From Candidatus Sivonenia alaskensis PMM_0068 (lineage in GTDB: Bacteria > Cyanobacteriota > Cyanobacteriia > Gloeobacterales > PMM-0068): 7,438 bases of DNA. The stretch is from contig CASBPW010000276.1 of the NCBI GenBank assembly GCA_949127685.1, positions 1-7,438 of the forward strand, read 5' to 3'. The notes beneath the pieces were generated by a model. It was not told the origin of the DNA. It saw nothing but the letters and a program-made list of their open reading frames with translations, and searched no databases. This document shows, in pieces, positions 5,744 to 7,438 of the stretch. The first letter of the stretch is position 1. Each line of letters opens with the position of its first letter. Made by a program: the position numbers and the translations under genes.

Positions 5744-6991
5744 GTGACCTACACTCCCCTCCATGCTCAAGATGCAACCCAGACGAACACAGCCCTTGGT
5801 ACCCGCCCAGATGCCCTGGGAAGGTATGGAATTTATGGCGGCAAATACGTACCAGAAACCTTGATGAGTGCGCTAGAAGAATTGGAAAAAGCTTACTATC
5901 TCCATACCCAAGACCCTCAGTTTCAACAAGAACTCCAAGGCTATCTCAGAGATTTTGTAGGCCGCGAAACCCCGTTATATTTTGCAGAGCGGCTTACCGC
6001 ACACTACGGTGGTCCACAGATCTATCTGAAACGCGAAGATTTAAACCACACCGGTGCCCATAAAATTAACAACGCCTTGGGGCAAGCGCTCCTGGCGATC
6101 AGAATGGGCAAAAAACGCATTATTGCGGAAACCGGAGCTGGTCAGCATGGAGTAGCAACCGCAACGGTCTGTGCCCGCTTTGGTTTGGAATGCATCATCT
6201 ACATGGGTGTGGAAGATATTGAGCGGCAGCATCTTAATGTCGTCCGCATGAAACTCATGGGCGCAAAAGTGCATCCAGTATCTGCAGGCAGCGGAACGCT
6301 CAAGGACGCTACCAGTGAAGCGATCCGCGACTGGGTAACCAATGTCAACGACACCCACTACATTCTGGGTTCTGTAGCGGGTCCTCATCCCTATCCCATG
6401 ATTGTCCGAGACTTTCAGGCGGTGATTGGTCGTGAAACCCGCAGACAGTGCCTGGAGCGTTTTGGCCGTCTACCGGATGTGCTCTTGGCCTGTATTGGCG
6501 GTGGCTCTAACGCCATGGGCTTATTTCATGAGTTTATTGACGAACCGACGGTGCGGATGATCGGCATCGAAGCGGCTGGAGAAGGAGTGCTCACCCCCCG
6601 CCATGCGGCGACCCTAACCAAGGGCCGTGTAGGGGTCCTTCACGGAGCGATGAGTTATCTCTTGCAAGATGACCAAGGCCAAGTCCAAGAAGCCCACTCC
6701 ATCAGTGCTGGTTTGGACTACCCTGGCGTCGGACCAGAGCATAGCTACCTCAAGGATATGGCGAGGGCAGAGTACTACAGTATTTCTGATCAAGAAGCAT
6801 TGGATGCTTTCCAACAGGTTTCTCGCTTGGAAGGAATTATTCCGGCTTTAGAAACGGCTCATGCTTTTGCTTACCTTGGAACCCTCTGTCCAACCCTAAA
6901 GTCTGATCAGATCATAGTGATTAACTGCTCCGGTAGAGGCGATAAAGATGTCGATACTGTGGCCGCTCGTTTAGGAGGCCTATTGGGATAA
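5744..6991 (+). CDS. trpB: Tryptophan synthase beta chain
   Basis: TrpB condenses indole with serine to give tryptophan, using pyridoxal phosphate and normally paired with TrpA. The 415-residue protein is of the canonical TrpB1 type. The PLP lysine is Lys107 in NHTGAHKINNA, catalytic Glu129 is in AETGAGQHG, and the phosphate loop GGGSN is at 252-256. SVAGPHPYP (210-218) and the C-terminal NCSGRGDKD are also intact. I take GTG at 5744 as the start because the next in-frame Met is residue 41, past the conserved GRYGIYGGKYVPETL stretch. The first 20 or so residues are a short, variable extension, as usual in cyanobacteria. Its ribosome site is weak. No other trp gene is present, as expected where trp genes are scattered. 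It is followed with no gap by a TonB-domain gene. Confidence 0.97.
   Translation: MTYTPLHAQDATQTNTALGTRPDALGRYGIYGGKYVPETLMSALEELEKAYYLHTQDPQFQQELQGYLRDFVGRETPLYFAERLTAHYGGPQIYLKREDLNHTGAHKINNALGQALLAIRMGKKRIIAETGAGQHGVATATVCARFGLECIIYMGVEDIERQHLNVVRMKLMGAKVHPVSAGSGTLKDATSEAIRDWVTNVNDTHYILGSVAGPHPYPMIVRDFQAVIGRETRRQCLERFGRLPDVLLACIGGGSNAMGLFHEFIDEPTVRMIGIEAAGEGVLTPRHAATLTKGRVGVLHGAMSYLLQDDQGQVQEAHSISAGLDYPGVGPEHSYLKDMARAEYYSISDQEALDAFQQVSRLEGIIPALETAHAFAYLGTLCPTLKSDQIIVINCSGRGDKDVDTVAARLGGLLG
6973..6978 (+). promoter_or_regulatory. Strong Shine-Dalgarno site inside the end of trpB
   Basis: AGGAGG lies within the last codons of trpB, 13 bases before the ATG at 6992. The spacing is longer than the usual 5-9, but it is the most perfect ribosome-binding match at this junction and supports independent or coupled initiation of the downstream gene. 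Confidence 0.5.
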
Positions 6992-7429
6992 ATGTATAAA
7001 ATAACCATTTGGGCATTGTTGTCCGCTTTCACGTTGAACACCCCTGTGTTTGCCCAAGCTTCTGTATTGGGAGGAACGGTGACTCCCCAGCAAACAACCA
7101 CAAAAGCCCCCGGCAATAGTTTTGACGAGAATGTAAAAGAAAAAGCGCAGGAGACCGCACTCAATAACTGGTACGAAGAAGTAATTGGTACCCTCAATCA
7201 AAAGATGCCCCGTAAGCGCTTCACCATCAAAGGAGATGTGCGCATAGCGGTTAGCAATGAAGGCAAACTCTTGGATGTGCAGTGGATTAAGCCTACCAGT
7301 GATGAGAAATTCAATAAATCGGCCTTTGCAGCTTTAAAAAATGTCACGCTTAATCCTCCTCCAAAGCCAGATCCAACGGGAGCCTACGTTATGGAAATTA
7401 CCTTGGAAAGCCGTCCTCCTGTGCGTTAA
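6992..7429 (+). CDS. Small secreted protein with TonB-type C-terminal domain
   Basis: The 145-residue protein starts at the ATG directly after the trpB stop. A typical Sec signal peptide (Lys3, hydrophobic core, cleavage expected after VFA at residue 21) is followed by a Thr/Pro/Gln-rich linker (about 22-42) and a domain of about 85 residues. In that domain, GDVRIAVSNEGKLLDVQWIKPTSDEKFNKSAFAAL split in two reads as the G-x-V-x-V ... DG-x-V ... S-x...LD-x-AA pattern of TonB/TolA C-terminal domains (KGDVRIAVSNEGKLLDVQ, then FNKSAFAALKNV and LNPPP). Unlike true TonB it has no uncleaved N-terminal anchor and no long Pro-rich spacer, so energy transduction to outer-membrane receptors is unlikely. 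It may be a periplasmic binding or envelope protein. Its specific role is unknown. Confidence 0.75.
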   Translation: MYKITIWALLSAFTLNTPVFAQASVLGGTVTPQQTTTKAPGNSFDENVKEKAQETALNNWYEEVIGTLNQKMPRKRFTIKGDVRIAVSNEGKLLDVQWIKPTSDEKFNKSAFAALKNVTLNPPPKPDPTGAYVMEITLESRPPVR

Positions 7430-7438
7430 TGAATCACG

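Noticed and set aside
6041..6388. A 115-codon minus-strand frame inside trpB, and other frames within trpB
   Set aside because: They are shadows of a strongly conserved enzyme gene, with no motifs or ribosome sites.

Overview
This window looks like ordinary chromosomal DNA from a cyanobacterium. The lineage call rests on a Ycf51/DUF2518 protein (a family of cyanobacteria and plastids) and on an Hfq of the short, divergent cyanobacterial type. RseP, endonuclease III, RF2 and TrpB are compatible with that but not diagnostic. Composition is close to balanced, with a more AT-rich stretch around hfq. I found no HIP1 octamer (GCGATCGC), so the host may belong to a HIP1-poor lineage. I cannot name a genus. 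There is no rRNA, tRNA, CRISPR array or intact mobile element.

Layout. Bases 1-194 hold no convincing gene, only hairpin-forming sequence beyond the end of prfB. prfB (release factor 2) runs leftward from 1308 to 195 and is split by a +1 frameshift site at its 25th codon, so the single-frame reading misses the true N-terminus. A gap of about 110 bp separates it from the divergent ycf51-like membrane protein gene (1422-1964), followed by a 65-residue unknown ORF (2070-2267). These two rightward genes converge on a long leftward block: rseP (5576-4482), nth (4478-3810), an unknown lipoprotein (3752-3177), hfq (3149-2943) and nanE (2946-2239). The gaps in the block are 3, 57 and 27 bp, then a 4-bp ATGA overlap. 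It reads as one operon or two overlapping ones. On the right, divergent from rseP, lie trpB (5744-6991) and a small secreted protein with a TonB-type C-terminal domain (6992-7429), joined by TAAATG with no gap and in the same frame.

How the genes work together. There is no single pathway. The leftward block combines envelope proteolysis (RseP), DNA base-excision repair (Nth), an envelope lipoprotein, an RNA-binding regulator (Hfq) and amino-sugar phosphate epimerisation (NanE). Termination of translation (RF2) and tryptophan synthesis (TrpB) flank it. The features most worth attention are the autoregulatory prfB frameshift, the coupling of a divergent hfq to nanE behind an unknown lipoprotein, and the zero-gap trpB/TonB-domain junction. 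I did not find a clearly new multi-gene system.
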